Source of the DNA: Corythucha ciliata
Taxonomy: Eukaryota > Arthropoda > Insecta > Hemiptera > Tingidae
NCBI GenBank assembly: GCA_038030265.1
Contig: CM075937.1
Location: forward strand, 23,622,001-23,686,000
DNA: 64,000 nucleotides
Reading direction: 5' to 3'
This document shows, one piece after another, positions 63,411 through 64,000 of this stretch; positions within the stretch are counted from its first letter, which is position 1, and the number at the start of each line of letters is the position of its first letter. The position numbers and the translations under genes were made by a program. The notes under the pieces were generated by a model. The model searched no databases. It saw only the letters and a list, made by a program, of their open reading frames with translations, and had not been told where the DNA came from.

Positions 63411-63735
63411 GCCCCTGGACCACGAGGTGCGGAATTTTGTGGGAACCGTCAATTAGACAAATATCCAGAGATCGGAGATCACTACTTAAAATGGGGTGCT
63501 CTCTGGGCCGAGGTTGTTCGCGGTCACCAAGAAAAAGAACCCCAAACTTGTGATTTCGCAATTCGCCGAAATAAGGCAAGAAAGTGTACGTCGAGTAGTA
63601 GACGAGGGATGATTGGAGGGGGTCGAAGAACCATCACTGCAGTTCCCCCTTAAATACGTCGAGGCATCCGATCTCTGGATATTTGTCTAATTGACGGTTC
63701 CCACAAAATTCCGCACCTCGTGGTCCGCTATTTTC
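63411..63735. mobile_element. Foldback element with ~65-bp arms, related to the TTAA MITE
   Basis: The arm at 63,411-63,478 (GGACCACGAGGTGCGGAATT, later CAATTAGACAAATATCCAGAG) reappears inverted at 63,662-63,728. Between them, 63,570-63,653 reads GATTGGAGGGGGTCGAAG and ends GTTCCCCC followed by TTAA. This resembles one end of the TTAA-flanked MITE at 53,126-53,518. Confidence 0.7.
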
Positions 63736-63771
63736 GAGACGAGCGGTCTCGGTCTCGGAATTAAAAGACTG

Positions 63772-63814
<43 letters not shown>
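63772..63814 (+). repeat. Poly(A) tract of 43
   Basis: This uninterrupted A run lies just after the foldback and the sequence GGAATTAAAAGACTG. It may be the 3' tail of a retroposed copy or a simple homopolymer. Confidence 0.85.
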
Positions 63815-63816
<2 letters not shown>

Positions 63817-64000
63817 ATGGCTCATTTATGAACACAGAACATTTTAACAATGAAATGACCTTGTTTCATGCCGAGACGGCTATTGTGTTATGGGCCTCCG
63901 GGCTGTGGTGGATCCAAGGGGTGGACATATCCCCCCCAACGCACAAAATTACATAAAATAGTGGGAAAAAATTTACTTTTGAAACATTATCGTTGGGAAC

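Overview
This looks like 64 kb of a repeat-rich animal genome, most likely an arthropod. The genes are split by GT-AG introns, there is no prokaryotic gene layout, and most of the sequence is noncoding. The recognisable N-terminal part of an EBF/COE protein is closest in wording to what I recall of Drosophila Collier/Knot. Species cannot be named from the sequence alone. Nearly all long open reading frames are chance or repeat-derived. The real genes were found by joining short exons on the minus strand.

Three genes are supported, all on the minus strand. (1) The 5' part of an EBF/COE (Collier/Knot) transcription factor occupies 14,693-28,433. Six coding exons encode the first ~207 residues, including the zinc-knuckle ligands. 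Introns range from 0.35 to 5.1 kb, and the gene runs off the left edge through an intron of at least 14.7 kb. (2) An M17 leucyl aminopeptidase (LAP-A, 9 exons, 535 residues) lies at 29,479-31,600, its stop about 1 kb upstream of the EBF start. (3) A second, divergent M17 aminopeptidase (LAP-B, 10 exons, 522 residues) lies at 59,988-62,255. The two LAPs share six intron positions and phases, but one intron is private to LAP-A and two to LAP-B. Both keep the seven metal-binding and catalytic residues at exactly the bovine LAP spacing.

The 28 kb between the two LAPs has no gene I can support and is built largely of repeats. At 32.2-32.8 kb there is a run of small inverted-repeat elements. At 33.2-38.1 kb there are nested large inverted repeats. 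At 38.2-39.6 kb there is a ~296-bp tandem satellite of about five units. At 49.7-54.9 kb there is a stack of nested transposable elements: a TIR element, a CAGGGTG-ended element with a MITE inside it, and a 3.5-kb foldback. That foldback carries a TTAA-flanked MITE in its centre and a 5'-truncated non-LTR retrotransposon in one arm. The EBF introns hold a degenerate ~30-bp repeat array (17.2-19.5 kb), a MITE with perfect 9-bp target duplications (16.6 kb), a perfect palindromic EBF binding motif (21.8 kb) and a consensus PBX-MEIS motif close to an exon (23.57 kb).

The LAPs are probably metabolic or sperm-type mitochondrial peptidases and have no evident functional link to EBF. The arrangement looks like a developmental regulator with large regulatory introns beside a dispersed tandem duplicate of a peptidase, pushed apart by transposon accumulation.
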